A stretch of 12,844 bases of DNA from positions 1-12,844 of the forward strand of contig JAJXTL010000077.1 of the NCBI GenBank assembly GCA_021783855.1, read 5' to 3'. This DNA comes from Pseudomonadota bacterium. GTDB lineage: Bacteria; Pseudomonadota; Gammaproteobacteria; Burkholderiales; Gallionellaceae. Shown one piece after another: positions 7,179 to 12,844 of the stretch. The notes under the pieces were generated by a model that did no database searches, was not told the DNA's origin, and saw nothing but the letters and a program-made list of their open reading frames with translations. A program made the position numbers and the translations under genes. The stretch's first letter is position 1. Every line of letters begins with the position of its first letter.

Positions 7179-8391
7179 AGGGTATGACCGCGCATTGAGT
7201 CTGCGCGAATTGCTGTCCGGTGTCGTGCCGGGCAAATTGTCTGCCGCATTGACTGTACTGCTGGGCGCGCCGGCCAGGGTCATATCCGCCGATGGCACCT
7301 GGGTGATGGGCGACGCTCCCGCGTTAGTGGCGACCGCGAGGCGGCTGCCGCTGCTCCACGATCTGGAAACCGCGGGCTTCCTTGAAACGACTGCCGCAGA
7401 TGAGGGGCGGGTGCGCGCCGTCGCAATCATACTGGAATCGTTGATGCGTTCCGGAGCCCGTTACTTCATGGCGTCCGAAATGCATATCGAAGTGGTGAAA
7501 ACGGACTTTGAAGAATTGCAGCGCAGACATGAGGCGTTGACGGCATCCGAGGCGCGTTACAAGGCTCTGTCAGCGCATCTGGAAGAACGCGTCAAAGAGC
7601 AGGTGAATACCATCGAGTCCGCCCGCCGCCAGCTTTATCAGGCCGAGAAACTGGCCTCGGTCGGGCAACTGGCGGCCGGCGTGGCGCACGAGATCAACAA
7701 TCCGATCGGTTTCATCCGCAGCAATCTGAGCACGGCGCAGTCCTATGTGCAGAAATTCCAGCATGTGGCTGAGCAAGTCAAATCCAGCGGCGACGCCGCA
7801 CTGGCCATTGCATGGCAGTCTGCCGACCTCGATTTCGTGCTGGAAGATTTTCCGTCCCTGTTGCAGGAAAGTGTAAACGGCGCCGACCGGGTGGCACGCA
7901 TCGTGTCGGATCTCAAAGGCTTTTCCAATGTGGATCAGGCCGAAGAAGAAATCGTCGATCTCAACGAAAATATCCGCTCTGCCTGCAATGTGGCTGCCAA
8001 CCAGATCAGCAGCCGAGCCGATCTGAAACTTGAGCTGGGCGAATTGCCAAAATTACGCTGCCAGGCCGGTCATCTGAGTCAGGTATTCCTCAATCTGTTG
8101 CTCAATGCGGCGCACGCGATGAAACAACGCGGCGAAATCAGCATCCTGAGCGGCGTCGAAAACAGTCAAATCGTTATTCGCTTCAAGGATACCGGGTGCG
8201 GCATACCGCCCGATATTTTGCCGCGCATTTTCGATCCGTTTTTCACCACTAACGACGTGGGCGCAGGTACCGGACTGGGATTGACGGTGAGTCGCGACAT
8301 CATCCTGGCGCATGGCGGCAGTATCGAAGCGAACAGCACAACCGATGCAGGTACCACCTTTACCATCCATTTGCCCATAAGGAATACTTAA
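7162..8391 (+). CDS. Histidine kinase with an unassigned N-terminal domain, overlapping the MglA gene
   Basis: About 409 residues from the TTG start (numbering from there); it overlaps the GTPase gene by 17 bases. Residues 1-105 form a domain I cannot name. The pattern (a helix, then GAPARVISADGTWVMGD as two strands, LPLLHDLETAGFLET, then a long helix ending RYFMASEMH) would fit a reduced GAF, PAS or Roadblock-like fold. A coiled coil follows (about 107-160). The kinase core has His176 in [14 protein letters not shown], an N-box (N311, N315), DTGCG (343-347), FDPFFTT (357-363) and GAGTGLG (367-373). This core belongs to the same family as the three upstream kinases but is clearly more diverged and is not part of the 765-bp repeat set. 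The gene sits between the GTPase and the REC-ATPase, with a single base before the latter. That suggests it connects MglA state to phosphorylation of the ATPase. It has no membrane segment. Confidence 0.88.
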   Translation: MEIHARGYDRALSLRELLSGVVPGKLSAALTVLLGAPARVISADGTWVMGDAPALVATARRLPLLHDLETAGFLETTAADEGRVRAVAIILESLMRSGARYFMASEMHIEVVKTDFEELQRRHEALTASEARYKALSAHLEERVKEQVNTIESARRQLYQAEKLASVGQLAAGVAHEINNPIGFIRSNLSTAQSYVQKFQHVAEQVKSSGDAALAIAWQSADLDFVLEDFPSLLQESVNGADRVARIVSDLKGFSNVDQAEEEIVDLNENIRSACNVAANQISSRADLKLELGELPKLRCQAGHLSQVFLNLLLNAAHAMKQRGEISILSGVENSQIVIRFKDTGCGIPPDILPRIFDPFFTTNDVGAGTGLGLTVSRDIILAHGGSIEANSTTDAGTTFTIHLPIRNT

Positions 8392-8392
8392 C

Positions 8393-10612
8393 ATGGCCGG
8401 TTACGCATCCCTGTTCACCGGCGCCGCACCGACCGAGAAAGTCCCTGAACGCCCGGTCAGCTACCGCATCCTGCTGGTGGACGATGAACCGAATGTGCTC
8501 AAGGCCTTGCAGCGTGTGTTCCGCCAGGAAAACTATGCAGTCCTGACCGCATCCGGCGGGCAGGAGGCGCTGGCCTTGTTAAGCCGTGAACCATTCCACC
8601 TGATGATCTCCGATTACATGATGCCCGGCATGACGGGGGCCGAATTGCTGCGGCAGGTCAAGGCGATCAAACCCGAGATCATCCGCATCATGCTGACGGG
8701 CCACGCCGACACAAGCGCCGTGATGGGCGCCATCAACGAAGGCGCGGTATATAAATTCATCCTGAAGCCGTGGAACGACGATGACCTGCGCGTGACCGTG
8801 GCGCTTGCGCTGGAACAATACGACCTGATCCAGAAAAACAAGACGCTGCAACAGGACAACGCGCAGAAATCAAAAGAGATCAGTGCGCTTGCCAAGCTGA
8901 CGGTCAGCAACCGCAGCCAGCTGGCTATCATGTTGAACAAGAAAAATCTGTTGAACAGCCAGCAGGTACAGGAGTTGTATCGTCTGCAACAACAGCGTAA
9001 GGAACCCCTGATCAAGCTGCTGCTGGAGCGCGATTGGGTGTCTGAGAAAACCATACACGACATACTGCGCAAAGAATTGCTGATAGAAGAGGTATCGCTG
9101 GCGGAATTTCAGATCGATACTGCCGTCGCCGCGCTGATCCCGCGCAGCTTCTGCGAGCGTCAACTGGTCGTCCCGTTGCGGCTGGAAGGAAAACGCTTGC
9201 TGCTGGCATTGGCCGATCCGCTGGATATCGGGCTGCTCGACGACTTGCGCTTCGTCTCCGGACTGGAGATACAGCCGGTCATTTCCGGCGTGGCTGCTAT
9301 CCGAGCAAAACTGGCGGCGATGTACGGCAGCGACGTCGATTTCAAGGATCTGGAAACGCTGGTTTCCGGCCCCGACCCTTACGAGGGCATCGAGGTCGTC
9401 ATCGAGGAAGAGGACAACCAGTCGCTGGAGGAACTGCTGCGCGACACCAACGAGCCGCCGGCAATCCGCCTGGTCAACGCAGTGATCATTGAGGCGGTCA
9501 GGCTCGGCGCCAGCGACATCCACATCCAGCCGCGCACCAAGAGCGTGATGGTGCGTTACCGCATCGACGGCGTGCTGGTGGACAAAATCCAGATTCCGTC
9601 TCAATTGCTTCAATCGCTGGTATCGCGCCTGAAGGTAATGGCGGAGATGGATATCAGCGAACGGCGGCGCCCGCAGGACGGACGCATCACCGTCAAGACG
9701 CCGATGCGCATCGTCGATCTGCGCATATCCACTCTGCCCACCATCAACGGCGAGAAAGTGGTGATGCGCATCCTCGACCGCAATTCGGCCATCGTAGGTC
9801 TGGACGGACTGGGATTTTCACCAAGTGACTTGCAGAAAATCCTTAACATGGTGGACAAGCCGCAGGGACTTGTTCTGACCACCGGCCCCACCGGCAGCGG
9901 CAAAACAACGACGCTCTACGCGCTGCTGCAACACAACGCCTCGCCCACCAAGAACTATGTCACGATCGAAGACCCGGTGGAGTACTACATGGATCAGGCA
10001 GGCCAGGTACTGATCAAGGAGAAGATCGGCCTGACCTTTCCGGTGGTGCTGCGCACCATTCTGCGCCAGGACCCGGACGTGATATTGCTTGGCGAGATAC
10101 GCGATTTCGAGACGGCGGAAGTCGCGTTTCACGCGGCGCTGACGGGGCACCTGGTGTTCTCGACGCTGCACACCAACTCGGCGGTGGCGACGCTTTCCCG
10201 TCTGTTCGATCTGGGGCTTAAACCTTACGTGGTCGCCACCGCATTGGAGGGCATCGTGGCACAGCGTCTGACCCGGAAAATATGCGAGCATTGCCGCGAG
10301 CCGGTTTCCCCTGCACCCGAACTGTTGGCAAGGCTGGGGCCGCTGTTCACGCAGTCCACTATAACCGCCTTTAAGGGCAGTGGCTGCGATCGCTGCAACG
10401 GCAGCGGCTACAAGGGGCGCATCGGCTTGTATGAAGTGCTGGTTCTTAACGACCTGATGCGGCATCTCATCAACAGCGGTGCCACCATCATGGATATCAC
10501 CAATTACGCGCGCGAGATGGGCACCTCGACGCTGCTCGAAGATGGTCGCAACAAGGTCAATCAGGGCGTGACCACGCTTGACGAATTGCTGCGCGTGCTG
10601 GGGCCGCAGTAG
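8393..10612 (+). CDS. Receiver-MshEN-like-PilB/GspE fusion: phosphorylation-controlled assembly ATPase
   Basis: A 739-residue cytosolic protein. Residues 24-140 are a full receiver (D30/D31, phosphoacceptor D74 in ISDYMMP, T102, K125 in LKPW). A coiled helix follows. Residues about 170-312 form an N-terminal domain of the GspE/PilB/MshE type, with two 24-residue MshEN-like motifs (176-199 and 205-228) separated by five residues. The C-terminal half is a type II secretion/type IV pilus hexameric ATPase. It has Walker A GPTGSGKTTT (498-507), Asp box TIEDPVEY (524-531), Walker B region DPDVILLGEIRD with Glu568, His box TGHLVFSTLHTN (584-595), and a four-cysteine zinc site C631/C634/C665/C668. 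All ATPase motifs are intact, so it should power pilus extension or secretion-fibre assembly. A receiver on such an ATPase is unusual. It starts 1 base after the kinase stop, with AAGGAA 8 bases upstream. No pilin, PilC or PilT genes are present in the window. Confidence 0.93.
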   Translation: MAGYASLFTGAAPTEKVPERPVSYRILLVDDEPNVLKALQRVFRQENYAVLTASGGQEALALLSREPFHLMISDYMMPGMTGAELLRQVKAIKPEIIRIMLTGHADTSAVMGAINEGAVYKFILKPWNDDDLRVTVALALEQYDLIQKNKTLQQDNAQKSKEISALAKLTVSNRSQLAIMLNKKNLLNSQQVQELYRLQQQRKEPLIKLLLERDWVSEKTIHDILRKELLIEEVSLAEFQIDTAVAALIPRSFCERQLVVPLRLEGKRLLLALADPLDIGLLDDLRFVSGLEIQPVISGVAAIRAKLAAMYGSDVDFKDLETLVSGPDPYEGIEVVIEEEDNQSLEELLRDTNEPPAIRLVNAVIIEAVRLGASDIHIQPRTKSVMVRYRIDGVLVDKIQIPSQLLQSLVSRLKVMAEMDISERRRPQDGRITVKTPMRIVDLRISTLPTINGEKVVMRILDRNSAIVGLDGLGFSPSDLQKILNMVDKPQGLVLTTGPTGSGKTTTLYALLQHNASPTKNYVTIEDPVEYYMDQAGQVLIKEKIGLTFPVVLRTILRQDPDVILLGEIRDFETAEVAFHAALTGHLVFSTLHTNSAVATLSRLFDLGLKPYVVATALEGIVAQRLTRKICEHCREPVSPAPELLARLGPLFTQSTITAFKGSGCDRCNGSGYKGRIGLYEVLVLNDLMRHLINSGATIMDITNYAREMGTSTLLEDGRNKVNQGVTTLDELLRVLGPQ

Positions 10613-10659
10613 GCGACATTCCAGCAGCATTTTCCAAAAAACAAGGCCTGACCAGTCTT
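10613..10659. other. Short gap between convergent genes
   Basis: The 47 bases between the REC-ATPase stop and the DUF2844 stop should end transcription from both sides. I cannot see a stable GC-rich hairpin with a T-run. TTTTCCAAAAAA at 10631-10640 and its flanks is only a weak A-T palindrome. Termination may be Rho-dependent. Confidence 0.35.
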
Positions 10660-11184
10660 CTATCGAATATCCTGCACCGCAATGCCTGCGGGGAGCGCGC
10701 TCGGCAGGTAAGCACGCCCAGCGAAGCTGCGCGGACGCCCACCCGATTCCACAACCAGATCTGCCTCGTGCTGATTGACGAACCGATGACCGGCGTATAC
10801 CTGCCCGGATTGGCGAGCAATCATCTTATCGAAATGCGGCCCCATGAGCTGTCGAAGATCGGGCTTGAAGGGACCGGACCAGGCAACGGCAAACACCACG
10901 CCCGCTATGGAGACATATTGCCGGACCATCGTGCCGGTAGGCAAAGTTGTTTCATAAACGATGTAGCTACCGTTCGATGACGGGGTTTGGCGGACCGCAT
11001 GATATGCCTTCATGCGTACCCGATCCGTCTCAATGCTGGCGCCATCACCGCCGAGTGACGCATGAGCCGCAACGACATAACATGCCATGAACAGTGTCAC
11101 CACCCATGTAACGAGATAACGCTGCGTGGCATTTGTCCTATTGGCCTGCGTAATTACCGTCAAAGCGTGAGTATGGAAGTGCAT
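10660..11184 (-). CDS. DUF2844 family exported protein
   Basis: A 174-residue protein with an unusually long N-terminal region. A hydrophobic segment (about 24-40) ends in AHA followed by SLGGDGASIETDRV, so a signal peptidase I cut after residue 42 is likely and the mature protein is periplasmic or secreted. The mature part carries the pattern I associate with DUF2844: ASLGG at its start, LPTGTMVRQYVS, then GVVFAVAWSGPFKPDLRQLMG. The family has no known biochemical function that I can state. The ATG at 11184 is preferred over more upstream starts because GAGGAT lies just before it on the - strand and the residues upstream do not resemble a signal peptide. It lies 79 bases downstream of the DUF3443 gene, on the same strand, so the two are probably co-transcribed. 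Confidence 0.8.
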   Translation of the reverse strand: MHFHTHALTVITQANRTNATQRYLVTWVVTLFMACYVVAAHASLGGDGASIETDRVRMKAYHAVRQTPSSNGSYIVYETTLPTGTMVRQYVSIAGVVFAVAWSGPFKPDLRQLMGPHFDKMIARQSGQVYAGHRFVNQHEADLVVESGGRPRSFAGRAYLPSALPAGIAVQDIR

Positions 11185-11187
11185 ATT

Positions 11188-11193
11188 ATCCTC
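11188..11193 (-). promoter_or_regulatory. Ribosome binding site for the DUF2844 gene
   Basis: Read on the - strand, GAGGAT lies 3 bases before the ATG at 11184 (5 bases if only the GAGG core is counted). It decides this start over the longer open frame that reaches into the end of the DUF3443 gene. Confidence 0.6.
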
Positions 11194-11263
11194 ATGAGTT
11201 AATGATTCGGTAAAATTCTTCCAGCGTAGCAGCGGGATGCTTATCGCAAATGCCGTGCCTTTA

Positions 11264-12565
11264 TCAGTACGCAAAGTAAGGCCCGGGAGTGCCAGTGCCT
11301 GGCGTACTCATGCCCGAGATAGCCGTAAATACAGAGCGACCGAAAAAGAAGGGCAGGCCCCAATCAAATTGATTGCTTATATTCGGGCCGGCGATATTTG
11401 CTGCAACAATATTTTGACCAAGGTTGTCGGCACCGACTATGCTGAAGTTTACAGGGGGGCCGCTGGGACTCCCGGTTGCTGCGGCATTGATGGCACTCTG
11501 ACTCATCGGCGATGGAATCGGGCAGTAAGCCCATGTAGTAACAGAGCATACAGGGATGCTGCTGTCTTGAAAAAACAGGCCATTCGATCCACTGTCGATG
11601 AAACTGCCGGACATCAGCACATTCTTGAATGTGGTTCTGAAGTTGCCATATAAATCGGTTGCATACGGGACGGCTGAGCCAAGCGCGTTGTTTACCTCGG
11701 TGCCGATGCCGAAAATAAGAGAGCCGGTGAGGCTGGCGGCGCCGGCATTTGAAACCGCAGGCAATTGAATCAACACACCGTTGTTGTCCTGAGCAAAGAG
11801 GGCTACAGGATTTTTGACGACCTGCGCGGCAGTTACCGTCGATCCTGTGCAACCGGTCGAGGTGCAAGTGTAATAGGCGGCAGCGACTGGCTGTATCAGG
11901 CATTGATCGCAGTCATTCGTAAAAAGTCCAACACCCAGAATTCCCTTGGCGCCAAGCAGAGCCGCAGTATTCTGGATAGTACCGGAGCTGGAACAATCGC
12001 TGGGAACAGCCGTTACCCCGCCAGGTTGATCCCCTATGTCCTGGATGGGAACAGATCGCGCGACTTCACCGCCAAGGTAAATATCTGCGAGCAGCACTGA
12101 ACCCCAAGTCGCGCCGACCCCGAAAACTTCGCATTCGCCAATCGCATTGCCACTTTGGGTAACCGCCGGCAGGGACAGGTTGGAATATAGCGTGGAATTC
12201 AGAAGCCGCAGCCCGGATGAACCGGTATCCAACAACACATGATCGATTGTCTGGCAGGCGGCATTGGCTCCCGCGGTACCTGGAGTGCAGACCGTGACCG
12301 AGACGTAGGGTACATTGATTTCACTCACGCCCGGCACTGGGCCTGCATCGATTACAATGGGCATAACATTTCCAGTAGTTGTCGGGTGCGGTATCAACGT
12401 GCCGGGGCCGCTACGAGAGTAAGATGCGCTCTGGGTCTGGGTCTGAGTCTGAGTGGCAGATGTGTTTGCGGCGCTGCCGCCACCACCCCCGCATGCTGCC
12501 GCCAGCACCGTAATTATCGCTAGCAGGATATGCGTGCCGAAGGAAAATTTATGTTTAGAATTCAT
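11264..12565 (-). CDS. DUF3443 family lipoprotein, aspartic-protease-like
   Basis: A 433-residue protein from the ATG at 12565. The N terminus is a lipoprotein signal: hydrophobic residues 12-24, then Cys25 in LAAAC followed by five glycines, so it is probably anchored in the outer membrane or the periplasmic face of the inner membrane. A low-complexity linker with four Thr-Gln pairs (39-46) follows. The body has the pattern I know from DUF3443. It includes VLLDTGSSGLRLL (Asp113), GILGVG (208-213) and FIDSGSNGLFF (Asp324), which resemble the two catalytic Asp-Thr/Ser-Gly loops and the hydrophobic-Gly element of pepsin-like proteases. Ten cysteines besides Cys25 suggest disulfides in an oxidising compartment. 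Whether it cleaves anything is unknown. The start at 12565 has only a weak GGA upstream; a TTG at 12577 would add four residues but sits against GGAG with no spacing. It leads a two-gene unit with DUF2844. Confidence 0.82.
   Translation of the reverse strand: MNSKHKFSFGTHILLAIITVLAAACGGGGGSAANTSATQTQTQTQSASYSRSGPGTLIPHPTTTGNVMPIVIDAGPVPGVSEINVPYVSVTVCTPGTAGANAACQTIDHVLLDTGSSGLRLLNSTLYSNLSLPAVTQSGNAIGECEVFGVGATWGSVLLADIYLGGEVARSVPIQDIGDQPGGVTAVPSDCSSSGTIQNTAALLGAKGILGVGLFTNDCDQCLIQPVAAAYYTCTSTGCTGSTVTAAQVVKNPVALFAQDNNGVLIQLPAVSNAGAASLTGSLIFGIGTEVNNALGSAVPYATDLYGNFRTTFKNVLMSGSFIDSGSNGLFFQDSSIPVCSVTTWAYCPIPSPMSQSAINAAATGSPSGPPVNFSIVGADNLGQNIVAANIAGPNISNQFDWGLPFFFGRSVFTAISGMSTPGTGTPGPYFAY
12431..12454 (+). 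repeat. Four tandem hexamers encoding Thr-Gln repeats
   Basis: CTGGGT twice followed by CTGAGT twice. On the - strand they encode four Thr-Gln pairs in the linker just after the lipid anchor of the DUF3443 protein. The six-base unit keeps the frame, so slippage would change linker length and not switch the gene off. Confidence 0.8.
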
Positions 12566-12591
12566 GGGTGGATCCAACTCCGAAGTGCAAA
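12565..12591 (+). repeat. IS30-type terminal-repeat-like sequence at the DUF3443 start
   Basis: These 27 bases match the IS30-type end at 12737-12763 at 20 of 27 positions, in the same orientation, 172 bases apart. The outermost TGGG and the inner AAGTGCAAA blocks are identical. It overlaps the DUF3443 start codon and leader. It could be a relic end of a lost IS30 copy, or an end-like target site of the kind IS30 elements prefer. Confidence 0.45.
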
Positions 12592-12736
12592 TTTTGCAGG
12601 TGAGTTTGGCTGGTAAACTGCGTTAAAACTGGAGCCATTTAAACAATCCAGGCATTTAGCACACATTATTATTCCAAACTTTTCCCATACCGACATGAAG
12701 TCGCAATATTTACGAGCGGCATTGGCTTTGTAAGGC
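12592..12736. other. Intergenic stretch between the DUF3443 leader and the IS30 end
   Basis: These 145 bases are visibly richer in A and T than the flanking genes. They should hold the DUF3443 promoter on the - strand. An AATAAT-like -10 candidate occurs within 12660-12680 (read on the - strand), but I find no convincing -35 partner. No gene is supported: an open frame through this stretch on the - strand has no family resemblance. Confidence 0.35.
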
Positions 12737-12763
12737 TGGGCGGTTTCAAGCACCAAGTGCAAA
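12737..12763 (-). repeat. Terminal inverted repeat of the IS30 element (transposase-3' side)
   Basis: On the - strand, TTTGCACTTGGTGCTTGAAA followed by CCGCCCA overlaps the transposase stop codon (TGA within CTTGAAA). Its position at the transposase end and its similarity in layout to IS30-family ends support this call. Only one end is visible. Confidence 0.6.
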
Positions 12764-12844
12764 AAGTGCTGCGTGATGTAGCTTAAAGTCAAAAGCGTCT
12801 GGCATGAACAGTTCTACCGGACATTTGAAACCGAGTGACTTGCG
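12746..12844 (-). CDS. IS30-family transposase, C-terminal 32 residues (partial)
   Basis: Read from the window edge on the - strand, the frame gives RKSLGFKCPVELFMPDAF and then DFKLHHAALFALGA before a TGA. This is the characteristic C terminus of a common IS30 transposase subgroup (family pattern: RPRKSLG-x-K-x-P-x-ELF). The catalytic DDE domain lies beyond the edge, so I cannot tell whether the element is intact. It is too short to be recognised by length-based gene finding. Confidence 0.82.
   Translation of the reverse strand, partial: RKSLGFKCPVELFMPDAFDFKLHHAALFALGA

Larger units (their letters stand above)
299..10612 (+). other. Probable signalling operon of seven genes
   Basis: All seven genes point the same way. 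The junctions are 24, 42, 65 and 80 bases, then a 17-base overlap, then a 1-base gap. The last three genes (GTPase, kinase, REC-ATPase) are the most tightly coupled and could form a sub-operon, because the 80-base gap before the GTPase contains a TTGACA at 6454-6459. I see no terminator within the run. The functional theme (four kinases, three receivers, one polarity GTPase, one assembly ATPase) supports treating it as a single pathway. Confidence 0.7.
12737..12844 (-). mobile_element. IS30-family insertion sequence, transposase-3' end (cut by the window edge)
   Basis: The right part of the window ends inside an IS30-family element read on the - strand. The transposase tail is followed at once by a terminal-repeat-like sequence (12737-12763) that overlaps the stop codon, as is common in this subgroup. 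The boundary at about 12737 is approximate because the other end and the target duplication lie outside the window. Confidence 0.75.

Noticed and set aside
9818..10630. Long antisense open frame (270 codons) opposite the ATPase
   Set aside because: It lies fully opposite well-supported ATPase codons, has no recognisable domain, and is rich in residues expected from mirrored GC-rich codons. It is a shadow of the real gene.
11185..11274. Kinase-like tail in the extended DUF2844 frame (DKGTAFAISIPLL)
   Set aside because: It resembles the last strand of a kinase ATPase domain, but only about 13 residues match. There is no upstream kinase sequence, because the DUF3443 gene occupies it, and the frame precedes a better-supported start. 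Probably coincidence.
11237..12523. Several + strand open frames (94-138 codons) opposite DUF3443
   Set aside because: They are mirror frames of the DUF3443 gene with no coherent domain. The - strand protein has a signal peptide, lipobox and paired D-T/S-G motifs.
12562..12792. Open frame of 76 codons on the - strand between the IS30 end and DUF3443
   Set aside because: It overlaps the transposase tail and the DUF3443 start, has no family resemblance or ribosome binding site, and crosses the IS end.
1..12844. CRISPR arrays, tRNA or rRNA genes, riboswitches
   Set aside because: No regularly spaced short repeats, cloverleaf-like segments or conserved rRNA blocks were seen on either strand. 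The only repeats are the kinase cores, the hexamers and the IS30-type ends.

Overview
The window looks like chromosomal DNA from a Gram-negative proteobacterium. A betaproteobacterium of the Nitrosomonadales/Burkholderiales type is my best guess. That rests on the DUF3443 plus DUF2844 exported protein pair, the style of the IS30-family transposase tail, and the abundance of kinases with the HEINNPIG motif. It is an inference from recognised protein styles, not a database result.

Region 1 (1-298) holds the last 56 codons of an EAL-domain (c-di-GMP phosphodiesterase type) gene. Its reading frame is closed by a TGA at the left edge of the window. About 120 bases of non-coding DNA follow.

Region 2 (299-10612) is a run of seven genes on the + strand, with gaps of 80 nt or less; one junction overlaps and one has a single-base gap. 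It reads as one operon or two consecutive ones. In order: GAF histidine kinase; receiver (REC) plus degenerate HD-GYP regulator; REC-histidine kinase; membrane Cache-HAMP histidine kinase; MglA-type small GTPase; histidine kinase with an unassigned N-terminal domain; and REC fused to an MshEN-like domain and a PilB/GspE-type secretion/pilus ATPase. The kinase cores of the first, third and fourth genes are gapless 765-bp paralogous copies, about 80% identical in protein by eye. None of the four kinases has a C-terminal receiver or HPt domain. The three receivers (genes 2, 3 and 7) are therefore the obvious local phosphoryl acceptors.

The most economical reading is a many-inputs-to-few-outputs phosphorelay. 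Cytosolic (GAF), periplasmic (Cache), receiver-coupled and GTPase-linked kinases would converge on an assembly ATPase whose activity or polar placement is set by phosphorylation and by an MglA switch. This resembles control of type IV pili or twitching, but with phosphorylation where c-di-GMP would normally act. In keeping with that, both the HD-GYP domain and the MshEN-like motifs have lost key residues. I regard this cluster as the candidate undescribed system.

Region 3 (10660-12565) is on the - strand and convergent with the operon. It carries a DUF3443 lipoprotein with two aspartic-protease-like D-T/S-G motifs, followed by a DUF2844 exported protein.

Region 4 (12566-12844) contains the 3' end of an IS30-family transposase (- strand), cut by the window edge, with its terminal repeat. 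A second, diverged copy of that repeat abuts the DUF3443 start codon. I see no rRNA, tRNA or CRISPR array, and no gene-free stretch longer than 300 bases.
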